Origin: BAIKAL-G1 sp943370385
GTDB taxonomy: Bacteria > Cyanobacteriota > Cyanobacteriia > PCC-6307 > Cyanobiaceae
Reading direction: 5' to 3'
NCBI GenBank assembly: GCA_943370385.1
Contig: CALRQT020000007.1
Location: 124,001 to 188,000 of the forward strand
DNA length: 64,000 bases
In this document: piece by piece, positions 1 through 8,960 of the stretch
Numbering within the stretch: the first letter of the stretch is position 1
Layout of the letters: each line of letters starts with the position of its first letter
Notes under the pieces: generated by a model
Database searches by the model: none
Told to the model about the DNA's origin: nothing
Seen by the model: the letters and a program-made list of their open reading frames with translations, nothing else
Translations under genes and position numbers: made by a program

Positions 1-631
1 GGGGCACGGCCCCCTCCAGGCTCCAGCCCTCGGGAGGCTGGGGGCCGTCCAGGCCATCGCGGGGCCGATGCGGTCCCACCAGGTCTGGCGCCAGGTGCAA
101 CATCAAGCTGGTTTCGGCCAGGCCGGCATGCAAGCCCTGGCGCCGCTCCGGCTGGGGCACCAGGGCCGACAGGCCCGGCGGGCCGCTCCAGAGGAAACAG
201 GGCAGCACGGCCAGGGAGGGATGGCGAGAGCGCAGTTCCCGGGCCGCCACCTGCAGGAGGGCGATCTGGCCGCCATGGGCGTTGAACAACACCAGGCGCT
301 GGAAGCCAGCCTCCGCCAGCTGACTGCCCACGCTCACCACCAGGGAGACCAGCAGCTCAGACGGCAGGCTGAGGGTGCCAGCAAAGCCCAGGTGTTCGGG
401 GGAGAACCCCAGGCTCTGGCAGGGCAGGCGCCAGATCGGCAGTTCGGGATCGAGTTGGGCCAACACCGCATCGGCCACCCGTTCGGCAAAGATTGCGTCC
501 GTGGCCAGGGGCAGCTGGGGCCCGTGTTGCTCAATCGCGCCAAAGGGCCAGAGCACGGTGCTGCCGCCCTGGCGGGCGGCCTCCGCCAGCTGGGGCCAGG
601 CCAGCCGATCCAGACACCGTGGCGCGGGCAT
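1..631 (-). CDS. Creatininase-family amidohydrolase (partial, C-terminus off window)
   Basis: The reading frame runs leftward from an ATG at 631 and is still open at base 1, so the C-terminus is missing. The translation carries the family signatures PFGAIEQHGPQLPLATD near the N-terminus, FNAHGG in the middle and HAGLAETS further on; the His, Asp and Glu in these motifs are the metal-binding residues of creatininase/formamide-hydrolase-type enzymes. The family opens cyclic or linear amides, and the substrate cannot be told from sequence. It is divergent from the S1-domain gene that follows, with a short spacer between the two starts. The family call is secure; the specific reaction is unknown. 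Confidence 0.85.
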   Translation of the reverse strand, partial: MPAPRCLDRLAWPQLAEAARQGGSTVLWPFGAIEQHGPQLPLATDAIFAERVADAVLAQLDPELPIWRLPCQSLGFSPEHLGFAGTLSLPSELLVSLVVSVGSQLAEAGFQRLVLFNAHGGQIALLQVAARELRSRHPSLAVLPCFLWSGPPGLSALVPQPERRQGLHAGLAETSLMLHLAPDLVGPHRPRDGLDGPQPPEGWSLEGAVP

Positions 632-686
632 GGCTTGGCTCGATCGGGCGTCCCTACAGTGTGCGGCTTAGAGCATTCCCTTGGTC

Positions 687-2075
687 ATGGCCGGATCCGG
701 CACCCCCCAGCCCCCCCAGCCACCGGCCAAGCCTGCCCAGTCGCTGGCCGCCAGGCCCCAGGGCCCCAACCGCACCCCGGCCCCAGCGCCGGTACGCAAG
801 CCCCCCCAGGTCCTGCACATCAGCAAAAAGGACGAACAACAGCGGCTTGAGCAGGAGGCCAATGAGGCCCGTCAGGCCGCCGAAGCGGCCCTGCAACGGG
901 CGGCCGACCTGGAGGCCGCCGCCCGGGCCGGCCGCGGCGAAGCGCCCCTAGCCCCCCAACGGCCCACCACGCCAGCCAGCGCGACCCCAGCCCCCGTTAG
1001 CGACGAGGAGCGCTTCGACATGGGAAGCATGGAGGGGCTCACCATGGCCGACCTGTTGGGACCCGATTCCAGCCGCCAGCGTCGCTCCGGTGGCGGCAGC
1101 AGCGGTTCGGCCCGGATGGTTGGCAACGCAGGCGCCAGCCCCGAACGGGGCCAGGAGCGGCCCTCGACGCCAGCGCGCACCGTCGACGATTTCGATTTCG
1201 ATGAGGAAGCTTTCCTTGCCGCCCTCGATGAAAACGAGCCGATCGGCACCACCGGCGAGGTCGTCAGTGGCGTCGTCCTCAGCGTCGAAAGCGATGGGGT
1301 GTATGTGGATGTGGGCGGCAAGGCCCCCGGCTTCATGCCCAAGGCCGAAGCCGGCCTTGGGGTGATCACCAACCTCAAGGAGCGCTTCCCCAAGGGCACC
1401 GCCGTGCAGGTGCTGGTCACCCGCGAGCAGAACGCCGATGGCATGGTGACGATCAGCGCCCGGGCCCTGGCCCTGCGCCAAAGCTGGGAGAAGGTGCGCC
1501 AACTGGAGAAGGACGGCAAGGTAGTTCAGGTCAAGGTGAGCGGCTTCAATCGGGGTGGCGTGACCGCCGACCTGGAGGGCCTCCGCGGCTTCATCCCCCG
1601 CTCCCAGCTCCAGGACGGCGAAAACCATGAGGCCCTGGTGGGCAAAACCTTGGGTGTGGCCTTCCTGGAGGTGAACCCGGAAACCCGCAAACTGGTGCTC
1701 TCGGAGAAGAAGGCGGCCACCGCCGCCCTGTTCACCAACCTGGAGGTGGGCCAACTGGTCGAAGGTCAGGTGGTGGCGGTCAAGCCCTACGGCCTCTTTG
1801 TCGATCTCGGCGGGGTGAGTGGCCTGCTGCACCATTCGGCGATCACCGGCGGCACCATGCGCGACCTGCGCGAAATCTTTGACCAGGGCGACCGGCTCAA
1901 GGCCCTGATTACCGAACTCGATCCCGGCCGGGGGCGGATCGCCCTCAACACGGCCCTGCTGGAAGGCCAACCCGGTGAATTGCTGATCGCCAAGGACACG
2001 GTGATGGCCGAAGCTGCTGACCGGGCCAACCGGGCGCGCAACATGCTCCGCAACCAGGAGCAGGCCGCAGGATGA
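687..2075 (+). CDS. rps1b: S1 RNA-binding domain protein (30S ribosomal protein S1 homologue type)
   Basis: A protein of about 462 residues. The first ~185 residues are Pro/Ala/Gln/Glu-rich and low in complexity. Three S1 OB-fold repeats follow at roughly 188-262, 277-345 and 354-425, each with the usual pattern (for example SDGVYVDVGGKAPGFMP and KPYGLFVDLGGVSGLLHHS). Bacterial S1 normally has four to six repeats, so this is a short cyanobacterial paralogue, probably an RNA-binding or translation-associated protein. I use ATG 687; a TTG two codons upstream is also in frame. The stop overlaps the next start as ATGA, so it is probably translationally coupled to the Tab2-like gene, which also points to an RNA-related role. 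Confidence 0.88.
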   Translation: MAGSGTPQPPQPPAKPAQSLAARPQGPNRTPAPAPVRKPPQVLHISKKDEQQRLEQEANEARQAAEAALQRAADLEAAARAGRGEAPLAPQRPTTPASATPAPVSDEERFDMGSMEGLTMADLLGPDSSRQRRSGGGSSGSARMVGNAGASPERGQERPSTPARTVDDFDFDEEAFLAALDENEPIGTTGEVVSGVVLSVESDGVYVDVGGKAPGFMPKAEAGLGVITNLKERFPKGTAVQVLVTREQNADGMVTISARALALRQSWEKVRQLEKDGKVVQVKVSGFNRGGVTADLEGLRGFIPRSQLQDGENHEALVGKTLGVAFLEVNPETRKLVLSEKKAATAALFTNLEVGQLVEGQVVAVKPYGLFVDLGGVSGLLHHSAITGGTMRDLREIFDQGDRLKALITELDPGRGRIALNTALLEGQPGELLIAKDTVMAEAADRANRARNMLRNQEQAAG

Positions 2076-2959
2076 GCCTGGTTGCCGCAGCCCCGATCGA
2101 AGCGGACTGGGAGCTGGACTATTACTCCCGCCCCGTGGTCGAACCCGACGGCAAGAAGCGTTGGGAACTGCTGATTTGCTCCAGTCAGGGGCTGGACCCG
2201 AGCCAGGGCCGGTTCCGCTGGGTGCTGCGCTGCCCGGCGGCCAGCGTCAATTCCGTGTGGCTGCGCGACGCCCTTGGCGAGGCCCTAGCCGCCGCCGCCG
2301 ACCAGGGCTTTGCCCCGCCCCGGCGCATCCGCTGCTGGCGGCCCTCGATGCGCACCATGGTGCAACGGGCCGCCGAATCCCTGGCCCTCGAGGTGGTGGC
2401 CAGTCGCCGCTGCTATGGCCTCATTGAATGGCTGAACGAGCGCCAGCGGGATGTGTACCCGGCGGAAGAGGGTTACCTGGCCGGCCCCCTGGCCCCGCCC
2501 CCGTCACCGATCCAGCCCCTGGCCGTGCCCCTGCCCGAAGCGGCCCGGGGCGAACGTTGGAGCTGGGCCTCCCTGCCCCTGGCAGCCCTGCGCGAAGCAG
2601 ACCAATGGCCGATTGATTTCCCAGCCCTGGTGCCCCTGCCTGCCGAGCTTGATGACGATTTAATGGTGACCGGCCTGCGCCTGTTCAGCAGCAACCGTTC
2701 CCTGGCAATTGCCGGCTGGCTGGCCGGACTTGAGCCGGTGCGGCTGAGCGTGGCCGGCCAGCAGCTGGTGCTGGAGGCAGGCCTGGAGGACCGTTGGCTG
2801 CTGGGCAACCTGGCGGCGGAGGAAGCAGCAGCCGCCGCCGAGGCCCTGCAGCAAGCCCGCCTAGCCGCCGGCGGGGTGCAGTTTCTGGCCGTGCAGGCCA
2901 GCGAAGAGCAGCCTGGCTTCACCGGCTTCTGGCTCCTACGGGACCTACCGGACGCCTAA
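2072..2959 (+). CDS. Tab2/Atab2-family RNA-binding protein
   Basis: A 295-residue protein opening with the characteristic WELDYYSRPVVEPDGKKRWE block of the Tab2/Atab2 (DUF1092) family. Plant and algal members bind the 5' region of photosystem I mRNA and promote its translation; the role of the cyanobacterial homologues is less clear. Length and the conserved WLNER and GFWLLRDLP blocks fit a full-length member. It overlaps the S1-domain gene by 4 nt, so the two are very likely co-translated, pairing two predicted RNA-binding proteins in one unit. Confidence 0.9.
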   Translation: MSLVAAAPIEADWELDYYSRPVVEPDGKKRWELLICSSQGLDPSQGRFRWVLRCPAASVNSVWLRDALGEALAAAADQGFAPPRRIRCWRPSMRTMVQRAAESLALEVVASRRCYGLIEWLNERQRDVYPAEEGYLAGPLAPPPSPIQPLAVPLPEAARGERWSWASLPLAALREADQWPIDFPALVPLPAELDDDLMVTGLRLFSSNRSLAIAGWLAGLEPVRLSVAGQQLVLEAGLEDRWLLGNLAAEEAAAAAEALQQARLAAGGVQFLAVQASEEQPGFTGFWLLRDLPDA

Positions 2960-2979
2960 GGCCCAACCTCGCCCGCGCC

Positions 2980-3825
2980 ATGGCTGAAGCCGTTGATGCC
3001 CCCTTCGATCGCCCCGATGCGGGCTTCAACAACCTGGTGGGCTGGACCTGGGTTGGCAGCTACGGCGGCTACTACCTGCAATCCGATCTGCTGGCCGAGT
3101 TTGAGCATGGTTTTTTCACGCGCCAGTGGCAGGGCCGGGGCCCCCAGCACTTAGCCGGCACGGTCAGTGCCGGCATCAGCGTCCATCGCCTAACCCAGGT
3201 CCATGGCGCCGAGGTGCTGCCCGCGTCGGCCTGTAGCGCTGAACCCTGGCCCAAAGCCGACGGACTGAGGAGCGATGCGGGCGGCCAGAGTCTTTGGGTG
3301 TGCGGCGCCGATTGCACCCCGGTGCTGCTGGCGGACCGGCGCAGCGGCCGGGTGGCGGCCTGCCATGGGGGCTGGCGCGGGGTGGCCGGCCGCATCCTGC
3401 CCAAGGCCATCGCCCAACTCGAAGCAGCCGGTAGCCGCCGGGAAGAGCTGGTCGTTGCCCTGGGACCGGCCATCTCTGGGGAGCGCTACCAGGTGCAGCG
3501 CAACGTCTCTGACCAGGTGGCCCTGGGCCTGGTCAATCGCCAAGCTGTTGACCCTGGCGCCAGCCGCGAGCTGGAGTCATCCGAGCTAATGAAACTTCGG
3601 CAGGAATTGATTGAGTGTGGCGCCCTGCTAGAAGATGACAAGCCAGGCCATGATCGTCTCGACCTGCGCGCTGCCAGCCGTCGCCAGCTTGAATTGTGCG
3701 GTCTGTCTGAACGCCAGATCAGTACTTGCCCACTCTGCACGGCAAGCGAAGAGCTGCTGTTCCATTCCTGGCGCCGCGACCAGGTTCGCGCCGTGCAGTG
3801 GAGCGGTATTGTGTCGCAGGCTTGA
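2980..3825 (+). CDS. pgeF: Peptidoglycan editing factor / laccase-domain (YfiH) protein
   Basis: About 281 residues from ATG 2980; longer in-frame extensions upstream overlap tab2 and are unlikely. The family signature is clear: VHGAEV, a central CGADCTPVLLAD block, then ACHGGWRGVAG. The two His and one Cys of these motifs form the metal site. Characterised members (E. coli PgeF) remove wrongly incorporated residues from peptidoglycan precursors, and the family has also been described as purine nucleosidases or polyphenol oxidases. The C-terminus holds a CPLC pair. It starts 20 nt after tab2, so it probably ends that operon. Confidence 0.88.
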   Translation: MAEAVDAPFDRPDAGFNNLVGWTWVGSYGGYYLQSDLLAEFEHGFFTRQWQGRGPQHLAGTVSAGISVHRLTQVHGAEVLPASACSAEPWPKADGLRSDAGGQSLWVCGADCTPVLLADRRSGRVAACHGGWRGVAGRILPKAIAQLEAAGSRREELVVALGPAISGERYQVQRNVSDQVALGLVNRQAVDPGASRELESSELMKLRQELIECGALLEDDKPGHDRLDLRAASRRQLELCGLSERQISTCPLCTASEELLFHSWRRDQVRAVQWSGIVSQA

Positions 3826-3827
3826 CT

Positions 3828-3846
3828 GCAACCCGCAAGGGGTTGC
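3828..3846 (+). terminator. Weak stem-loop after pgeF
   Basis: GCAACCC and GGGTTGC pair around a GCAAG loop, starting two bases after the pgeF stop. There is no T-run, so it may be a weak terminator or an mRNA-stabilising hairpin rather than a strong intrinsic terminator. Confidence 0.35.
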
Positions 3847-3929
3847 GAATCAATTGCCGTAGATGTGCAGGGGGGTTGCAGATGGCCTCACCCCCATGTA
3901 AGAATGCAGTTGCTGCACAAAACAATCCA

Positions 3930-4295
3930 ATGAAACTGCTGTCTGGTCCTGATTTGCTTGCCAAGGTTAAGGAGTTGGGTGATGCCAGCAAGTCCGATGT
4001 CGTCCGCGCCTGCGGCTATGTGACCTCCAAAAAGGACGGCACCGAGCGCCTGAACTTCACGGCCTTCTACGAAGCCCTACTCAACGCCAAGGGCGTTGAC
4101 TTCGGCACCAATTCCAAAGTCGGCAAAGGTGGCCGCAAGCTCAGCTTCAGCACCAAGGTGCAGTTCAACGGCAACCTGATGGTGGGTAAGGCCTACACCG
4201 CCATGCTGGACCTCAAGCCCGGCGACGAGTTTGAGATCAAGCTGGGCCGCAAGCAGATTCGCCTGGCGCCCCTGGGTGCTGAAGACGAAGAGTGA
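3930..4295 (+). CDS. AbrB-family transcriptional regulator (cyAbrB type)
   Basis: A 121-residue protein starting MKLLSGPDLLAKVKELGD. The N-terminal half (SKSDVVRACGYVTSKKDG) and the C-terminal AbrB-like swapped-hairpin segment (GKAYTAMLDLKPGDEFEI) match the cyanobacterial cyAbrB family, whose DNA-binding domain is C-terminal, unlike Bacillus AbrB. Members act as global regulators of carbon/nitrogen balance in model cyanobacteria. ATG 3930 is preferred over upstream in-frame starts because homology begins here. A TAAGAA box about 30 nt upstream could be the -10. Its last 59 bases overlap the 3' end of the convergent oxidoreductase gene. Confidence 0.9.
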   Translation: MKLLSGPDLLAKVKELGDASKSDVVRACGYVTSKKDGTERLNFTAFYEALLNAKGVDFGTNSKVGKGGRKLSFSTKVQFNGNLMVGKAYTAMLDLKPGDEFEIKLGRKQIRLAPLGAEDEE

Positions 4296-5961
4296 GGGCC
4301 ACGGCTTCGGCCACCCGAATCCCATCAATAGCCGCCGAGAGGATGCCGCCGGCATAGCCGGCCCCCTCTCCGGCCGGATACAGCCCCCTGGTATTGACAC
4401 TCTCGAAATCGCCATTGCGCGGCAGCCGCAAGGGCGATGATGTTCTCGTTTCCACCCCGGTCAACAGGGCATCGGCCATGGCGTAGCCAGGGATGGTGCG
4501 ATTAAAGGCTGGTAGGGCCTCGCGCAGGGCCTCAATCACAAAGGGCGGCAAGGCGGATTCCAGATTGGTCAGCCGCACCCCGGGCTCGTAGGAAGGAATG
4601 ACGCTGCCCAGGGCTCCAGAGCTGCGGTTGCCAAGAAAATCCTTGAGCCTTTGCGCGGGGGCCGCATAGCTGGCGCCACCGAGGGCAAAGGCCTTCTCCT
4701 CCCAATGGCGTTGGAAGGCAATCCCTGCTAGTGGGTCCCCTGGACCATCGCCGTAGGGTTCCACATCGGCCGGTTCGATCGAGACGACAATCGCGCTATT
4801 GGCATTGCGCTCATTGCGCGAATGCTGGCTCATGCCATTGGTCACCACCCGGCCCTCTTCAGAAGTGGCCCCCACCACCAGGCCCCCCGGGCACATGCAA
4901 AAGCTATAGGCACAGCGTCCATTACTGGCATGGTGCACCAGTTTGTATTCGGCCGACCCCAGGCGCGGGTGGCCGGCGCAGGCGCCCCAGCGGGCCTGGT
5001 CAATCAGGGCCTGGGGATGTTCGATGCGCAGGCCCACGGAGAAGGGCTTGAGCTCCATGGCCACCGCCTGCTGGTGCAGCATCGCGAAGGTGTCCCGGGC
5101 GCTGTGGCCCACGGCCAGAACGACCTGGTCCGCCGCGATAAAGCTGTTATCGGCCAGGGTGACCCCCGTGACGCGCTGCTGGGGGGCGTCAGCCCCACCC
5201 CCAGTGGGATCGATCGCTTCCACCTCCAGCCGCTGCACCCGGCTGCCAAATCGAATTTCACCCCCTAGGGCCTCGATTTGGGCCCGCAGGCCCCGCACCA
5301 CCGTGGCGAGCTTGAAGGTGCCGATGTGGGGCCGGTGCAGCACCAGGATTTCCGGGTTGGCCCCAGCGGCCACCAGCTCCTCCAACACCCTGCGGCCCCG
5401 GTGACCAGGATCACGCACCTGGCTGTAGAGCTTGCCGTCGGAGAAGGTGCCCGCACCGCCTTCGCCAAATTGGGCGTTTGATTCAGGCTTGAAAGGGCTG
5501 CGACCCTTCCAGAAGCCAAAGGTGTCGGCGCTGCGCTGCTTGATCGCCTGGCCCCGCTCGAGCAGCAGGGGTTTAAGACCCATCTGGGCCAACAACAGGG
5601 CGGCGAAATAACCACAGGGCCCGGCGCCAATCACCACCGGGCGGAGCAGGTCCTGGCCAAGGCGTTGCCGGAGCTGGGGCGGCGCCTGCCAGGGCACCAG
5701 GTAACGGGTATCCGGACTGGGTGCGAGGTGGGAATCGCCGCGAAAGCGTTGCAGCAGCTTGGTCTCTAGGCCTGGGGCCAGCTCCAAGTCCAGGCTGTAG
5801 GTCAGTTGGATCTGGCCCGCTTTACGCGCATCGATGCTGCGTTTCACCAGGTGGTGGGCCCTGAGGGCATCGGCCCGTAGCCGCAGCCGTTTGCAGGCCG
5901 CCGCCACCAGATCCGCCTCGTTGTGATCGAGCGGCAGCTTCAGTTCGGTCAGCCGCAACAC
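4237..5961 (-). CDS. NAD(P)/FAD-dependent oxidoreductase (COG2509 type)
   Basis: About 574 residues from a GTG at 5961. Residues 1 to ~95 form the extra N-terminal domain of this family (LRLTELKLPLDHNEADL). A dinucleotide fold (PVVIGAGPCGYFAALLLAQ) and a C-terminal flavin motif (YPAGEGAGYAGGILSAAIDG) follow. It is a soluble flavoprotein dehydrogenase with no established substrate. A start at 6045 is also open, but a 16-nt tandem repeat lies across that stretch. A non-multiple-of-three unit there argues that it is untranslated leader, so I prefer 5961. The C-terminal tail overlaps the 3' end of the convergent abrB-type gene. Confidence 0.85.
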   Translation of the reverse strand: MLRLTELKLPLDHNEADLVAAACKRLRLRADALRAHHLVKRSIDARKAGQIQLTYSLDLELAPGLETKLLQRFRGDSHLAPSPDTRYLVPWQAPPQLRQRLGQDLLRPVVIGAGPCGYFAALLLAQMGLKPLLLERGQAIKQRSADTFGFWKGRSPFKPESNAQFGEGGAGTFSDGKLYSQVRDPGHRGRRVLEELVAAGANPEILVLHRPHIGTFKLATVVRGLRAQIEALGGEIRFGSRVQRLEVEAIDPTGGGADAPQQRVTGVTLADNSFIAADQVVLAVGHSARDTFAMLHQQAVAMELKPFSVGLRIEHPQALIDQARWGACAGHPRLGSAEYKLVHHASNGRCAYSFCMCPGGLVVGATSEEGRVVTNGMSQHSRNERNANSAIVVSIEPADVEPYGDGPGDPLAGIAFQRHWEEKAFALGGASYAAPAQRLKDFLGNRSSGALGSVIPSYEPGVRLTNLESALPPFVIEALREALPAFNRTIPGYAMADALLTGVETRTSSPLRLPRNGDFESVNTRGLYPAGEGAGYAGGILSAAIDGIRVAEAVALTLRLQHPGAPGESACGPA

Positions 5962-6311
5962 GGGCCCGCTCCGGGGAGTTCCATTGCCAATAATCCTGGC
6001 TGGCCGACCCACCAGGGCGCCGCGGCCGTGGCGATGTCGAAGCATGGCAATGTCGAAGCATGGCGCGGGCGGGCTGGACGGGGGCAGCGCTGCCAGACTT
6101 CGGGCCTCCAGGGCCGCTGCGCCGTGTCAATCACCCATTGCCCGCTCTGTGTGGCCCTGGCCGTGTTGTGTGTGCTGCGCAGCAGTGCCCATCTGCTGGT
6201 GCTCTGGCAACTGTGGGGACGGCGCCCTGGCCACACCCTGGTGCTGCAGCCGGCCTGATCGGCCCCAGAGGGGGGCCATGCTCTCCCCTCTTGAGAACGG
6301 GGTTGGTGAAT
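5962..6311. other. 350-bp spacer between ppsA and the FAD oxidoreductase
   Basis: Both flanking genes are on the minus strand, so this holds the ppsA 3' trailer and the leader and promoter of the oxidoreductase gene. It contains the 16-nt repeat at 6031-6062. It also contains a plus-strand frame from GTG 6124 to the stop at 6258 (44 codons) with one hydrophobic stretch (CVALAVLCVLRSS). I cannot support that frame as a gene: it has no clear ribosome-binding site and no recognisable family. Confidence 0.5.
6031..6062. repeat. 16-nt tandem repeat, 2 copies
   Basis: GCGATGTCGAAGCATG is followed directly by GCAATGTCGAAGCATG, with one mismatch. A 16-nt unit would shift any reading frame, which supports a noncoding leader here. 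Confidence 0.85.
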
Positions 6312-8960
6312 TCAGCCCTGGGCCGCCAGGTCCGCTTCGATTGCTGCAATGGCCAGGCGGGTGGCGATGGCCACATCGGGATTGAGGCTGATCGAATCGA
6401 TGCCCTGCTCCACGAGGAAACGGGCGAATTCGGGATAGTCACTCGGGGCCTGACCGCAGATCCCGATCGGACGGCCGCAGCGTTTGGCGGTCTGAATCGC
6501 CAGGCTCACCATCGCCAGCACCGTGGGATGGCGCTCATCAAACAGGTCAGCCACTAGGGCCGAATCCCGATCCAGGCCCAAGGTGAGCTGGGTGAGGTCG
6601 TTGGAGCCGATCGAAAAGCCATCGAAGCGCTCGGCAAAAGCCGCCGCTCCGATCACGTTGCTGGGCAATTCACACATCACCAGCACCTCCAAGCCGTTTT
6701 CACCTCGCACCAATCCGTGGCGGGCCATCTCGGCCAGCACCCGATCGCCCTCTTCTGGGGTGCGGCAGAAGGGCACCATCGCCTTGGCGTTGGTGAGCCC
6801 CATGGTCTCGCGCACCCGCTTGAAGGCTTGGCATTCCAGGCCGAAGGCCTCCCGAAAGCCCGGGGCGGTGTAGCGGGAGGCGCCGCGCCAGCCCAGCATC
6901 GGGTTCTCCTCCTGGGGTTCAAAGTCGCGGCCGCCCAGCAGCCGGGCGTATTCGTTGCTCTTGAAATCGGAGAAGCGCAGCACCACCGGCCGGGGAAAGA
7001 AGGCCGCCGCGATCCGGCCCATGCCCTGGGCCAGCCGGTCGACGTAGTAGTCGGCTGGCCGCAGATAGGCGGCGGTGAGCGCGGCGATCGCCAAGCGATC
7101 CGCCGGATCCCTGAGTTGATCGGGCTCCAGCAAGGCCATCGGATGGACCTTGATCTGGTTGGCGATGATGAATTCGAGCCGGGCCAGGCCGACGCCATCG
7201 CAGGGGATCGCCGCCAGGTTGAAGGCCTCATCAGGGTTGCCCACGTTGATCAGGATCCGGGTGCGGGTGGCCGGCAGATCGCTGAGTTGCTGCTCCTCAA
7301 GCCGAAAGGCCAGCTCACCCCGATAAACCAGCCCCTCATCGCCCTCGCAGCAGCTGGCCGTGATCGCTTCACCATCGGCAATCACGGCCGTGCCATCGCC
7401 CGTGCCAACGATGGCGGTGATGCCCATCTCCCGAGCAATGATCGCCGCATGGCAGGTGCGCCCGCCCTGGTTGGTGATCACACCGCTGGCCAACTTGAGG
7501 ATCGGCTCCCAATCGGGATCGGTGCGATCGGTCACCAGCAGATCGCCCTGCTGGAAGCTGGCAATCGCCGAGGGATCCTGGATGATCCGGGCCCGGCCCG
7601 TGCAGATCGAGGCCCCAATCGCCCGGCCCCGGGTGATCACGGGCGCCTGGTGGGGTTCGAGATGCCAGCTGCGCAACACCTGGGCGGAACGCCGCGATTC
7701 CACCGTTTCCGGTCGCGCCTGGAGGATGAAGAGCTCGCCGGTGAGGCCATCTTTGGCCCATTCGATGTCCATGGGCGTGGCCTTGCCGCGGCGGGCGCTG
7801 TAGTGGGCCTCGATGCGGCAGGCCCAACGGGCCAGCTGCAGGGCCTCGTCGTCCGTGATGGCAAAGCGGGCCCGATCGGCCGGATCGACCGCCAGGGTGC
7901 AGGTGTGGCTGAGGCCTAGCTCCTCGGCAGGGTCGTGTTGGCGTTGGACGGTTTCGCCTTGGACGGTTTCGCTTTGGGCGGGTTGGCTTTGGGCGGTTTG
8001 GCCAGGCACGGTTTGGCCTGGGGCCGACGCGGCCAGGAGGTCGGGCCCTGGACCCGCCCCAGCGGGGTGGTTGCTGGCAACGGCGCCAGGGGGGTAGACC
8101 ATGCGGATCGCCTTACTGCCCAGCCGCCGGCTCAGGATCGGCGCAAAGCCCTGCTCCAGCGTGGGCTTGAAGATCAGGTATTCGTCCGGGTTGACCGAGC
8201 CCTGAACCACCGTTTCGCCCAGGCCGTAGGCGGCGGTCAGCAACACCGCATCGCGGAAACCGGTTTCGGTGTCGATGCTGAACATCACCCCGGCGGCGCC
8301 CAGATCGGAGCGCACCATGCGCTGCACCCCGATCGAGAGGGCCACCTCTAGGTGGTCGAAGCCATGCAGGATCCGGTAGGAGATGGCCCGATCGGTGAAC
8401 AGGGAGGCGTAGCACCGCCGGCAAGCGGCCAACAATTCCGCCTCACCGGAGACGTTCAAAAAGGTTTCCTGCTGGCCGGCAAAGCTGGCCTCGGGCAGGT
8501 CTTCAGCGGTGGCGCTGGAGCGCACCGCCACCGCAACGCCGTTGGTTAGGGCAACGCCAGCGCTGTTTTGCCCCAGCTGCCCGTAGGCGCTGAGGATGGC
8601 CCGCTGGAGGTCATCCGGCAGGCGGGCCGCCAGCACCAGGGCCCGGGCCGCCCGTCCGGCCGCCTGCAGGGCAGCGAGATCGTTGCCATCCAGGCCATCG
8701 AGCAAACGACCCAAGGGCTCCCGCAGCTGATTGGCGTCCAGAAAGGCCCCATAGGCATGGGCCGTGGTGGCAAAGCCCCCCGGCACCCGCACCCCTTCGG
8801 AGCCCAGTTCCCGCAGCAGTTCGCCCAGGGAGGCGTTCTTGCCCCCTACGGCCGCGATCGCCTCTAGCCCAGCCGCCTCCAGGGCCAGGACCAGGGGCTG
8901 GTGTCGGCCCTCCGCTTGGCTTTGGTACGGGCTCGGGGATGGATCAGGGGAAGGGCTCAT
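6312..8960 (-). CDS. ppsA: Phosphoenolpyruvate synthase (pyruvate, water dikinase)
   Basis: About 882 residues. It converts pyruvate, ATP and water to PEP, AMP and phosphate for gluconeogenesis. The N-terminal ATP-grasp domain starts AVGGKNASLGELLREL and contains VRSSATAEDLPEASFAGQQ. The swivelling phosphohistidine domain has GGRTCHAAIIARE, with the catalytic His near residue 504. The C-terminal PEP-binding barrel ends with NVIGAAAFAERFDGFSIGSN and a CGQAPSD motif. A proline/glutamine-rich linker at about 310-340 is built of five-residue repeats and is extra relative to E. coli PpsA. ATG 8960 overlaps the stop of the upstream solute-binding-like gene as ATGA, so the two are coupled. Confidence 0.95.
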   Translation of the reverse strand: MSPSPDPSPSPYQSQAEGRHQPLVLALEAAGLEAIAAVGGKNASLGELLRELGSEGVRVPGGFATTAHAYGAFLDANQLREPLGRLLDGLDGNDLAALQAAGRAARALVLAARLPDDLQRAILSAYGQLGQNSAGVALTNGVAVAVRSSATAEDLPEASFAGQQETFLNVSGEAELLAACRRCYASLFTDRAISYRILHGFDHLEVALSIGVQRMVRSDLGAAGVMFSIDTETGFRDAVLLTAAYGLGETVVQGSVNPDEYLIFKPTLEQGFAPILSRRLGSKAIRMVYPPGAVASNHPAGAGPGPDLLAASAPGQTVPGQTAQSQPAQSETVQGETVQRQHDPAEELGLSHTCTLAVDPADRARFAITDDEALQLARWACRIEAHYSARRGKATPMDIEWAKDGLTGELFILQARPETVESRRSAQVLRSWHLEPHQAPVITRGRAIGASICTGRARIIQDPSAIASFQQGDLLVTDRTDPDWEPILKLASGVITNQGGRTCHAAIIAREMGITAIVGTGDGTAVIADGEAITASCCEGDEGLVYRGELAFRLEEQQLSDLPATRTRILINVGNPDEAFNLAAIPCDGVGLARLEFIIANQIKVHPMALLEPDQLRDPADRLAIAALTAAYLRPADYYVDRLAQGMGRIAAAFFPRPVVLRFSDFKSNEYARLLGGRDFEPQEENPMLGWRGASRYTAPGFREAFGLECQAFKRVRETMGLTNAKAMVPFCRTPEEGDRVLAEMARHGLVRGENGLEVLVMCELPSNVIGAAAFAERFDGFSIGSNDLTQLTLGLDRDSALVADLFDERHPTVLAMVSLAIQTAKRCGRPIGICGQAPSDYPEFARFLVEQGIDSISLNPDVAIATRLAIAAIEADLAAQG
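7941..8030. repeat. 15-nt tandem repeat inside ppsA, about 6 copies
   Basis: Degenerate 15-nt units (GCGTTGGACGGTTTC, GCCTTGGACGGTTTC, GCTTTGGGCGGGTTG and so on) encode, on the minus strand, five-residue repeats of the type QTVPG, QTAQS, QPAQS, ETVQG, ETVQR. The array forms a flexible insert between the ATP-grasp and phosphohistidine domains. Confidence 0.85.

Noticed and set aside
948..1970. 340-codon minus-strand frame over the S1-domain gene
   Set aside because: The S1 repeats on the plus strand are unmistakable.
6124..6258. Possible 44-residue hydrophobic small protein
   Set aside because: No ribosome-binding site, no family, and a GC-rich spacer where such frames arise by chance.
6717..7919. 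400-codon plus-strand open frame antisense to ppsA
   Set aside because: It mirrors a conserved gene; high GC keeps antisense frames open and the translation matches no family.
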